DNA from: Microbacteriaceae bacterium
GTDB taxonomy: Bacteria; Actinomycetota; Actinomycetes; Actinomycetales; Microbacteriaceae
Direction: 5' to 3'
Assembly (NCBI GenBank): GCA_025464125.1
Contig: JAODLU010000273.1
Span: forward strand, 1 to 5,205
DNA: 5,205 nucleotides
Position numbers and translations under genes: made by a program. Below the pieces are notes generated by a model. The model was not told where the DNA came from. It did not search any database and was given only the letters and a program-made list of their open reading frames with translations. This document shows positions 1-5,205 of this stretch, piece by piece (position 1 is the first letter of the stretch; each line of letters begins with the position of its first letter).

Positions 1-487
1 CCAGGAGGTCATCATCCAGAACTTCCGTTCGAAGATGTCGACCGCGATGATGCGCCGCGAAGACTTGCCAGTCGAGGAGTACATCGCCGCAGTGGCTGTC
101 ACGCGCTGCGTGCTCGGGCCGGGCATCCGACTGCAGGCTCCTCCGAACCTGACCGACGAACACGAGCTGTCGATGCTGGTGCGCGCAGGAATCGACGACT
201 GGGGTGGAGTATCACCGCTCACCCCCGACCACGTGAACCCTGAGCGGCCGTGGCCGAACATCGACAAGCTGGCGGAGCTCACGGCATCCGCAGGGTTCAC
301 CCTTCATGCGCGCCTGACCACGCACCCGCACTACATCCGCGAGGGCGGCAAGTGGATCGATGCAGACCTGCTGCCCCGCGTCATGGCCCTGGCCGACGAG
401 ACCGGGCTGGCAGTCGAGGGTGCGATGCCGATGGAGCTGCTGCGGGAGCACGGCCAGAGCGGCTACGCTTCGACGGGCGCGCACTGA
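1..487 (+). CDS. cofG: FO synthase subunit CofG (7,8-didemethyl-8-hydroxy-5-deazariboflavin synthase), 3' part
   Basis: This is the C-terminal part of the radical-SAM enzyme that, with CofH, makes FO, the deazaflavin core of coenzyme F420, in the cytoplasm. The gene is open from the left edge (reading from base 2), giving 161 visible residues. The visible part starts in QEVIIQNF and carries the CofG/FbiC signature GIDDWGGVSPLTPDHVNPER at about visible residues 63-82, preceded by IQAPPNL-like RLQAPPNL. The iron-sulfur CX3CX2C motif would lie upstream and is not seen. From memory, the match to the CofG half of mycobacterial FbiC runs to about LADETGLA, then the protein ends after a short tail (GYASTGAH). 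There is no CofH domain after it. It may be a stand-alone CofG or the end of a CofH-CofG fusion in reversed order; the window cannot decide. The ATG at 35 is internal, not the start. Confidence 0.92.
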   Translation, partial: QEVIIQNFRSKMSTAMMRREDLPVEEYIAAVAVTRCVLGPGIRLQAPPNLTDEHELSMLVRAGIDDWGGVSPLTPDHVNPERPWPNIDKLAELTASAGFTLHARLTTHPHYIREGGKWIDADLLPRVMALADETGLAVEGAMPMELLREHGQSGYASTGAH

Positions 488-514
488 GCCTGCCGGGAGC
501 GGAGCACACGGATC

Positions 515-754
515 ATGGATAGCCAGCACGTACTTCGACTCGTGTTCGGACTTGTGCTGGTTGTCGGCGGAACTGCTGCCTTTATATTCCGCAAGCAGTT
601 TTCCGCCATCTCCCGCGAGGAGCGCGCGCGTCGTGGGCGACCGGTTGGTCCGAGAACGCAGAGCCCGTTGCAGCTCGGCATCGGTGGCCTGGGCTTCGCG
701 CTGATCGGCCTCGGGCTCGTGATCACCACCTTCACGGGGTTTGCGATCGCCTGA
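515..754 (+). CDS. small two-helix membrane protein, function unknown
   Basis: This is a 79-residue protein I do not recognise. It has two hydrophobic stretches, at about residues 7-25 and 52-78, separated by a strongly basic loop (about 26-49, with RKQF, REERARRGR and GPR). By the positive-inside rule the loop should be cytoplasmic with both ends outside, giving a membrane hairpin. There is no enzyme motif and no cysteine. The ATG at 515 is preceded by GGAG at 501-504, about 10 nt upstream, and the gene starts 27 nt after the cofG stop, so the two may be co-transcribed. The membrane pattern, the ribosome binding site and the snug fit between neighbours support a real gene. Nothing in the sequence links it to F420 beyond position. 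Confidence 0.75.
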   Translation: MDSQHVLRLVFGLVLVVGGTAAFIFRKQFSAISREERARRGRPVGPRTQSPLQLGIGGLGFALIGLGLVITTFTGFAIA

Positions 755-776
755 CCCTCGGGTGCTCTTACAGCAG

Positions 777-1346
777 CTACCTCAGCTCTGCGGTTCTCCT
801 GCCGACCACTGGCAGTGCGAGCAACTGCTCGCGGGTGTCGACGTCGCGGCGGAGACCGGACCCTGCCGGCACCTCCAGTTCGACGTGACCAAGTGCGACA
901 TGTGCAGAGCGCGAGCCTGGCCCGAACGCTGGACTGATCGCGGCGGGGTCGAGCGCAGTGAGCAGCACGGTGCCTACCCCATCAGCGTCGGCGACCATGG
1001 CCAGCGGATGCCCCGCAGCACCAGCGAGCGCTGCGGCCAGTTCCGCTGAACCCAACGCTGGAACGTCCCCGAGCAGCACGGCAACCGGCCCATGCACACC
1101 GGCGATGCCGAGGGAGATCGCTGCGTTCAGGCCGTGCGCGCTGTCGATGACTACGGTTGCCCCGAGCTGCTCGAACCCGGGCGCCGCCGCTTCGCTTGTC
1201 ACGACCACGACCGGCGCCACCACCAGCGCCGCCTCTACAGTGTCGAGGGCCATCGCGATCGCGAGCTCGGCGCGACCGGGCTCACTCACGCGGGACTTGG
1301 CAGCTGCGGTGCCCTTGAAGGGCACAACGATCGTCCAGTCGGTCAT
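777..1346 (-). CDS. cofC: CofC/FbiD guanylyltransferase of F420 biosynthesis
   Basis: This enzyme uses GTP to activate 2-phospho-L-lactate or, in mycobacterial FbiD, phosphoenolpyruvate. The product is passed to CofD/FbiA for coupling to FO. The 189 residues show the nucleotidyltransferase pattern of the family in order: VVPFKGTAAAKSRV (7-20, the nucleotide-binding loop with K11, K17 and R19), HGLNAAI (71-77), LLGDVPAL (91-98, with D94 as probable metal ligand), ADADGVGT (119-126), FGPGSRSAH (141-149) and DVDT (168-171). The length is a little short but normal for the family. The ATG at 1346 lies only 6 nt after the cofE stop and has no strong Shine-Dalgarno sequence, which suggests translation is coupled to cofE. 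The sequence alone does not tell which three-carbon substrate is used. The gene ends 22 nt from the stop of the convergent membrane-protein gene. Confidence 0.93.
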   Translation of the reverse strand: MTDWTIVVPFKGTAAAKSRVSEPGRAELAIAMALDTVEAALVVAPVVVVTSEAAAPGFEQLGATVVIDSAHGLNAAISLGIAGVHGPVAVLLGDVPALGSAELAAALAGAAGHPLAMVADADGVGTVLLTALDPAAISPAFGPGSRSAHVALGHVELEVPAGSGLRRDVDTREQLLALPVVGRRTAELR

Positions 1347-1352
1347 TCGCCG

Positions 1353-2105
1353 TCAATCATCGGCAGCGCGGCCGGCGTCGAAGCCCTGGTTGTAGGCCTC
1401 GTCGGTGCCGAGCCTGAACATGTCGGCCGCGGCCGGCCGGATGAGCACCCGTGAGCCCGGGGCATCCGCCCGCACGAGGTGGCCGAGACCCCGCACGACA
1501 GCAACCGGCAGGCCTTCGCTCTTGCGCTTGACGAGGTCGGCGGCACCGGCGATCTCATCGCCTGTGGCGGGAGCCGTGACATCCATCACCCGCCCGTGCG
1601 AGTCTGCGGTGCCACGGAGGTCGTCGAGCAGCAGCACACCGCTTGCCCCTATCGCGACATCCGTCTGGCCTTCCCGCCATGCGCGACCGAGAGTGTCGGT
1701 CACGATCACCCCGAGCTGCAGGTCGAAGCGCTCTTCGAGCGCGGCGCGGAGAGCTGCGGCCGAGGCATCCGGGTCCAGTGGCAACAACAGCACGGTGCCC
1801 TCTGGAGTGTTGCTGGCATCGACCCCGGCAGCTGCCGCGACCATGCCGAGGCGGTTCTCGACTATGCGGGTGATGCCGCCAGGATGCGCACGGGTTGCGA
1901 CAACTCGAACGGTCTCGTCGGTGATGGCCTGCTCGCGGTCGTCAGCCTGCACGACCCTGCCCTCAGCCTTCGAGACGATCTTGCTCGTCACGGCCAGGAT
2001 GTCGCCATTCGCCAGCTGCCCTTTGGCCAGGTCGCCGATGATGGTGGCCAGGTCGTCGCCTGGCACAATTTCGGGGATGCCCTCGAGGGCCCATACGGTC
2101 AGCAT
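1353..2105 (-). CDS. cofE: coenzyme F420-0:L-glutamate ligase, single-domain CofE
   Basis: This cytoplasmic GTP-dependent ligase adds the glutamate tail to F420-0. The 250 residues match the CofE fold over its whole length: start [24 protein letters not shown] (40-50), AGVDASN (93-99), LPLDPD (108-113), the signature [19 protein letters not shown] (135-153, conserved nucleotide/metal-binding region) and [20 protein letters not shown] (183-202). Mycobacterial FbiB is about 450 residues and adds a C-terminal nitroreductase-like domain that reduces dehydro-F420-0. Here the protein stops at the linker ([22 protein letters not shown]), so that domain is absent. The ATG at 2105 is chosen because it gives the usual family N-terminus. 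It lies 15 nt after the stop of the LLM gene with only a weak ribosome binding site, which suggests coupling. cofC follows 6 nt downstream. Confidence 0.95.
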   Translation of the reverse strand: MLTVWALEGIPEIVPGDDLATIIGDLAKGQLANGDILAVTSKIVSKAEGRVVQADDREQAITDETVRVVATRAHPGGITRIVENRLGMVAAAAGVDASNTPEGTVLLLPLDPDASAAALRAALEERFDLQLGVIVTDTLGRAWREGQTDVAIGASGVLLLDDLRGTADSHGRVMDVTAPATGDEIAGAADLVKRKSEGLPVAVVRGLGHLVRADAPGSRVLIRPAAADMFRLGTDEAYNQGFDAGRAADD

Positions 2106-2120
2106 CTCAGGCGGTCACTC

Positions 2121-3125
2121 TCAGCGCACCAGTTTCGGCAGCACGTCGCGACCGAAAACGTCGATCCACTCGCGCTGGTTGCGGCCGACATTGTGCAGGT
2201 AGATGCGGTCGAACCCGAGGTCGACGAACTGCTGGATGCTGGCGCGATGCACATCCGGATCCTCAGATATCACTACCCGGACATCGAAGTCTTCCGGGAG
2301 CACGAGCCTGGACATCTGCTCCAGTTCGAACGGGCAACGGATGTCGGACTTCGGGAATCGCATGCCGCCGTTCGGCCACTCGACCATCGCGTTGCGCTCT
2401 GCCTCTTCGTGTGTCGGCGCCCAACTCAGGTGCAGCTGCAGCACCTTCGGCATCGAGGTCGGGTCTTTGCCGACCTCTTTGGCTCCGTCTTCGAAACGCG
2501 AGAACAGGCCTGCGATCTTGTCGAGCGGCGCGCCGACGGTGATGAGACCGTCTGCGACCCTTCCCGCACGCTTCGCAGTGACCGGGCCGGCTGTCGCCAC
2601 GAGCAACTCTGGCGGGTCTTCAGGCATGGTCCAGAGGCGCGTGGTCTCCAGCTTGTAGAACTGGCCGGAATGCTTGGTGTCTTTGCCAGCGAGCGACGCC
2701 GTGAACAACTTGCTGATGATCTCGATCGCCTCGAACATGCGGTTGATGCGCTCGGGCGCCTCGGGCCAGTACCCGCCGACTACGTGCTCGTTGAGCGCCT
2801 CACCAGAGCCGATGCCGAGCCAGTGGCGACCGGGATACATGGCGGCGAGGGTGGCAGAGGCCTGGGCGACCATCGCCGGGTGCCAACGGAAGGTTGGTGC
2901 GGTCACGCCAGGCCCGAAGTCGCCGGCAGTGCGCTCCCCCACGGCGGCGAGCACGTTCCAGACGAACGAGCTCTGCCCCTGCGCAGGCACCCACGGCTGG
3001 AAGTGATCGGCGGCCATGACCCCCGAGAAACCCCTGGACTCCGCATAGGCGGCAAGCGCCACAGCCTCTGTCGGGTGGAACTGTTCGAGCATCGCCGCGT
3101 AACCGACCTGCAGAGTGCCGCTCAT
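2121..3125 (-). CDS. F420-dependent LLM-class oxidoreductase, glucose-6-phosphate dehydrogenase-like family
   Basis: This is a 334-residue luciferase-like TIM-barrel oxidoreductase that should use coenzyme F420 as hydride carrier. It is close in length and pattern to F420-dependent glucose-6-phosphate dehydrogenase (Fgd, about 336 residues). Visible features are LQVGYAAMLEQF (5-16), the DHFQPW motif with D40, H41 and W45, AVGERT (61-66), PTFRWHP (77-83) and GIGSGEALNE (104-113, with E109 at the Fgd catalytic glutamate). K259 and R283 line up with Fgd phosphate-binding residues, but the loop that holds Fgd Lys198 reads TVGAP here, so glucose-6-phosphate as substrate is doubtful. These residue comparisons are from memory. 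The ATG at 3125 has a strong ribosome binding site (GGGGGAG, 9 nt upstream); the frame stays open further upstream, but that part is antisense-type sequence overlapping coaD. It sits directly before cofE, as a cofactor user within the biosynthesis group. Confidence 0.88.
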   Translation of the reverse strand: MSGTLQVGYAAMLEQFHPTEAVALAAYAESRGFSGVMAADHFQPWVPAQGQSSFVWNVLAAVGERTAGDFGPGVTAPTFRWHPAMVAQASATLAAMYPGRHWLGIGSGEALNEHVVGGYWPEAPERINRMFEAIEIISKLFTASLAGKDTKHSGQFYKLETTRLWTMPEDPPELLVATAGPVTAKRAGRVADGLITVGAPLDKIAGLFSRFEDGAKEVGKDPTSMPKVLQLHLSWAPTHEEAERNAMVEWPNGGMRFPKSDIRCPFELEQMSRLVLPEDFDVRVVISEDPDVHRASIQQFVDLGFDRIYLHNVGRNQREWIDVFGRDVLPKLVR

Positions 3126-3134
3126 GGTTCTATT

Positions 3135-3149
3135 CTCCCCCGCGGGGAG
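3135..3149 (-). promoter_or_regulatory. hairpin covering the ribosome binding site of the LLM oxidoreductase gene
   Basis: In the transcript CUCCCC (3149-3144) and GGGGAG (3140-3135) form a perfect 6-bp GC-rich stem with a 3-nt loop. The 3' arm is the Shine-Dalgarno sequence of the downstream ATG at 3125, and the 5' arm begins 2 nt after the coaD stop. A ribosome finishing coaD would cover or melt this stem. A role in translational coupling is inferred. No U-run follows, so an intrinsic terminator is unlikely. Confidence 0.5.
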
Positions 3150-3151
3150 GG

Positions 3152-3634
3152 TCAGGGCTTCTGCAGGAAGTCCGCGACGACCTTCGGCACATACGGCGTC
3201 ACGTCGCCGCCGAGCGAGGCCACCTGGCGAACCAGCGAACTCGAGACGTGCGCGTGAGCCGGGTCTGGCAGCATGAAGATCGTCTCGACACCGGCGAGGC
3301 CGCGGTTGACGATCGCCATGGGTGTCTCGTATGCCACGTCGACCTGCGACCGCACGCCCTTGACGATGACACTGGCACCGACATCGGTGCAGTAGTCCAC
3401 GAGCAGTCCGACGCTCCACGAGGTGACCGTGATGTTCTCGCCGAATCCTGCCGCGGCGATCGCCTGCTCGATGAGCGAGACCCGCTGGGCCACCGGCAGC
3501 AGGGCTGACTTATCCGGGTTGTGCACCACCAGCACGTGCAACCTGTCGAAGATCCTGGCCGCTCGTTCAATCACATCCAGGTGACCCAGGGTGACGGGGT
3601 CGAAGGAACCTGGGACGACGGCGATCGTGCTCAT
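3152..3634 (-). CDS. coaD: phosphopantetheine adenylyltransferase
   Basis: CoaD transfers AMP from ATP to 4'-phosphopantetheine to make dephospho-CoA, the penultimate step of coenzyme A synthesis. The 160 residues carry the family markers: [14 protein letters not shown] (7-20) with the nucleotidyltransferase T15-x-G-H18 motif, VKGVR (about 92-96), [10 protein letters not shown], and [17 protein letters not shown] near the C-terminus. The length equals that of typical bacterial CoaD. I chose the ATG at 3634, which gives [11 protein letters not shown] and places the catalytic histidine at 18 as in E. coli; the GTG codon immediately before it (3637) is the alternative. Neither has a clear Shine-Dalgarno sequence. 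It lies 80 nt after recG and 26 nt before the LLM gene. It is a housekeeping gene with no known mechanistic link to F420. Confidence 0.97.
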   Translation of the reverse strand: MSTIAVVPGSFDPVTLGHLDVIERAARIFDRLHVLVVHNPDKSALLPVAQRVSLIEQAIAAAGFGENITVTSWSVGLLVDYCTDVGASVIVKGVRSQVDVAYETPMAIVNRGLAGVETIFMLPDPAHAHVSSSLVRQVASLGGDVTPYVPKVVADFLQKP

Positions 3635-3640
3635 CACGCC

Positions 3641-3646
3641 AGACTA
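3641..3646 (-). promoter_or_regulatory. possible -10 element for a leaderless coaD transcript
   Basis: Read on the - strand, TAGTCT fits the actinobacterial TANNNT -10 pattern and ends 6 nt before the coaD ATG at 3634. That places a transcription start at or next to the A of the ATG. coaD lacks a Shine-Dalgarno sequence, which fits leaderless translation. I see no good -35 hexamer, and a six-base match is weak evidence. Confidence 0.25.
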
Positions 3647-3696
3647 TCGGCTCGTGTGTGCGCAGGGGCTCCGCACCGGCACACGGCGCAACAGTG

Positions 3697-3735
3697 GGTT
3701 CCTGGCAAAGAAAGTCAGTTCTTGGCGAGAAAGTC
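3697..3735 (-). repeat. imperfect tandem duplication at the recG stop codon
   Basis: Two adjacent copies, 3717-3735 (19 nt) and 3697-3716 (20 nt), read on the - strand as GACTTTCTCGCCAAGAACT and GACTTTCTTTGCCAGGAACC. They match at 16 of 20 aligned columns with one 1-nt gap. The first copy encodes the last RecG residues DFLAKN. The TGA stop (3717-3715) is formed across the junction of the two copies. The match is short and imperfect, so an old slippage or duplication event is plausible but chance is possible. Confidence 0.5.
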
Positions 3736-5205
3736 GCGGTCGGCCTCGTCGAGACGGCGAGCCAGGGCATCCCGCAGTTCAGCATGCCCAGCCAGCGTCG
3801 GATCGCCTTCGAGCAGCTGCTGGGCAATCGCCCGCGCCTCGGTGATCAGCTCGCCGTCCTTTGCAACCCTGAGCAACCGCAGCGACGAGCGCCCTCCTGA
3901 CTGCACCGAGCCGAGCACGTCGCCCTCCTGTCGGAGCTCGAGGTCCTTCTGGGCCAACTCGAACCCGTCGAGAGTGGATGCCACGGCCTCGACCCTGTCG
4001 CGGGCAAGAGTCTCCACCTCCGCGTGCGTCACCATCAGGCAGATTCCCGGCACGCTGCCGCGGCCAACCCTGCCGCGCAACTGGTGCAGCTGTGACACAC
4101 CGAAACGATCGGCGTCCAGGATCACCATGACCGAGGCATTCGGCACGTCGACACCGACCTCGATCACGGTCGTCGCGACCAGCACGTCGATCTCCCCCGC
4201 CGCGAAGGAGCGCATGAGCGACTCCTTGTCTTCGCTCGGCAGGCGACCATGCAGTGCCTCGACGCGTCGACCTGCGAGCAGCGGATGCCGGCGCAGTTCC
4301 GCGAGCGTATCGGTCACGTTGCTTTTGGGTGCGCTCGCCGATGGGTCATCGCCGGTGTCGTCGAGAGTTGTGCTGTCGATCGCCGGGCAGACGACGAACG
4401 CTTGGCGCCCCGCGGCGAGTTCTTCGCTGACGCGTTCCCACACCCTGGTCATCCAGCCGGGCTTCTCTGCCAGCGGCACGACGAAGCTCTCAATAGGGAT
4501 GCGCCCGGACGGCAACTCGGCGATCGTTGACACGTCGAGATCGCCGAATACGGTCATGGCGACCGTTCGCGGTATCGGGGTTGCCGTGAGCACCAGCACG
4601 TGTGGCGGCGTTGCGCCTTTGCGCCTGAGTGCCTCCCGCTGCTCGACCCCGAAGCGGTGCTGCTCGTCCACGACGACAAGGCCGAGGTCGTAGAAACCCA
4701 CCGACTCGCTCATGAGCGCATGGGTCCCGATCACGAGCTGGGCCTGGCCGGACACGGTGGCGAGGGTGGCCTTTCGGCGATCAGCCACCGGCATCTGCCC
4801 GGTGACAAGTGTGGGACGCAGCGCTGCCGCGAGGTCAGGGCCGAGTGTCTTCGCGATCGAGCGCAGGTGCTGCCCGGCCAGCACCTCGGTCGGGGCGAGC
4901 AGGGCTGACTGGCCGCCGGAATCGGCGACCGCGAGCATCGCCCTCAGCGCGACCAGGGTCTTGCCAGAGCCCACCTCGCCCTGCACGAGCCTGTTCATGG
5001 GCGAAGTCGAGGCGATGTCGTCGGCGATCTCAGCGCCGACTGTCGACTGGTCGCCGGTGAGGGTGAAGGCGAGCTGGGCGTCGAAACGCTCGAGGTATCC
5101 ACCGGGCTTCGGCATCCTGGAGACCGATGCCTGCTCGCGAAGCCGCGCGCGCTGCTGCAGCAGGGCGGCCTGCAGCACGAACGCCTCCTGGAACCTCAGC
5201 GTCTT
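3715..5205 (-). CDS. recG: ATP-dependent DNA helicase RecG, C-terminal two-thirds
   Basis: RecG is a superfamily 2 DNA translocase that remodels stalled forks and branch-migrates Holliday junctions. Some 496 residues are visible; the frame runs off the right edge (upstream residues KTLRFQEAF continue the protein), so the N-terminal wedge domain, roughly 230 residues, is outside. The GTG at 5178 is internal. Motifs in order, numbered from the right edge: Walker A GEVGSGKT (76-83, bases 4980-4957), LLAPTEVLAGQH (motif Ia region, about 102-113), motif II DEQH (180-183), motif III TATPIPRT, motif V VATTVIEVGVDVPNA, motif VI QLHQLRGRVGRG, and the RecG C-terminal hook region with LELRQEGDVLGSVQSG. 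An acidic, Ser-rich insert follows the CPAI motif. All motifs look intact. The protein ends DFLAKN; the coaD start is 80 nt downstream. Confidence 0.97.
   Translation of the reverse strand, partial: KTLRFQEAFVLQAALLQQRARLREQASVSRMPKPGGYLERFDAQLAFTLTGDQSTVGAEIADDIASTSPMNRLVQGEVGSGKTLVALRAMLAVADSGGQSALLAPTEVLAGQHLRSIAKTLGPDLAAALRPTLVTGQMPVADRRKATLATVSGQAQLVIGTHALMSESVGFYDLGLVVVDEQHRFGVEQREALRRKGATPPHVLVLTATPIPRTVAMTVFGDLDVSTIAELPSGRIPIESFVVPLAEKPGWMTRVWERVSEELAAGRQAFVVCPAIDSTTLDDTGDDPSASAPKSNVTDTLAELRRHPLLAGRRVEALHGRLPSEDKESLMRSFAAGEIDVLVATTVIEVGVDVPNASVMVILDADRFGVSQLHQLRGRVGRGSVPGICLMVTHAEVETLARDRVEAVASTLDGFELAQKDLELRQEGDVLGSVQSGGRSSLRLLRVAKDGELITEARAIAQQLLEGDPTLAGHAELRDALARRLDEADRDFLAKN

Noticed and set aside
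755..776. Short inverted repeats in and around the convergent gap as a bidirectional terminator
   Set aside because: Only 4-bp pairings (such as ACCC/GGGT) are present, with no T-run on either strand. This does not support a terminator call.
1479..3257. Very long open frame (592 codons) on the + strand opposite cofE, the LLM gene and the end of coaD
   Set aside because: Its translation is rich in His, Arg, Asp and Glu with no recognisable domain, and it is antisense to clear enzyme genes on the other strand. Long antisense frames are normal in GC-rich DNA.
743..3463. Three copies of the palindrome GCGATCGC (743-750, 1255-1262, 3456-3463), like the cyanobacterial HIP1 element
   Set aside because: All three fall on Ala-Ile-Ala codons in real genes, so codon choice explains them well enough, and three is too few to argue for a genome signal.
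3658..3676. Inverted repeat GTGCG/CGCAC with a 9-nt loop between recG and coaD, a possible terminator
   Set aside because: The stem has only 5 bp, the loop is large and no T-run follows on the - strand. Such short repeats are common by chance at this GC content.
3521..4693. Open frame of 390 codons on the + strand opposite coaD and recG
   Set aside because: The translation is Ser/Arg/Thr-rich low-complexity sequence, and the opposite strand carries intact RecG helicase motifs. It is a shadow frame.
3498..4910. A 13-nt direct repeat AGCAGGGCTGACT at 3498-3510 and 4898-4910
   Set aside because: Both copies encode Ser-Ala-Leu-Leu with the preferred codons, in coaD and recG respectively. This is coincidence of protein sequence.
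1..5205. Search for an unknown system: mobile element, CRISPR, toxin-antitoxin pair, phage or defence genes, RNA genes
   Set aside because: Nearly every base is accounted for by recognised cofactor and housekeeping genes plus one small membrane protein. No repeats, integrase, nuclease pair or structured RNA candidates were seen beyond those listed.

Overview
This is a high-GC, densely coding window. It looks like a chromosomal segment from an actinomycete, and Microbacteriaceae is my best guess. The reasons are the coenzyme F420 gene set, the actinobacterial style of the RecG and CoaD proteins, almost no intergenic space, and GC-rich third codon positions. The family is inferred from gene content and sequence style, not from a search.

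Layout. On the + strand, positions 1-487 hold the 3' end of a CofG (FO synthase, radical-SAM half) gene. A small two-helix membrane protein of unknown function follows at 515-754. Everything from 777 to the right edge is on the - strand. In transcription order (right to left) it is recG (N-terminus cut off by the window), coaD, an F420-dependent luciferase-like (LLM) oxidoreductase of the glucose-6-phosphate dehydrogenase-like group, cofE and cofC. The gaps between these genes are 80, 26, 15 and 6 nt, so at least coaD to cofC is probably one transcript. The two gene sets converge at 755-776, where I see no convincing terminator.

How the genes work together. CofG helps make FO, the deazaflavin core of F420. 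CofC activates a three-carbon phospho-acid with GTP. The transferase CofD/FbiA, which is not in this window, would join the two to give F420-0 or its dehydro form. CofE then adds the glutamate tail. The LLM enzyme is a likely user of the finished cofactor. recG (fork and recombination helicase) and coaD (coenzyme A synthesis) are housekeeping genes that happen to sit upstream of the F420 block.

Main points of interest: the CofG polypeptide ends without the fused CofH half found in the mycobacterial FbiC order. CofE lacks the C-terminal reductase domain of mycobacterial FbiB. The rsmD gene often found between recG and coaD is absent. A compact hairpin covers the ribosome binding site of the LLM gene. 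A 19-20 nt imperfect tandem repeat creates the recG stop codon. The hexamer GGATGC/GCATCC seems over-represented. I found no tRNA, rRNA, CRISPR array, insertion sequence, phage gene or defence system, and nothing I would call a previously undescribed system.
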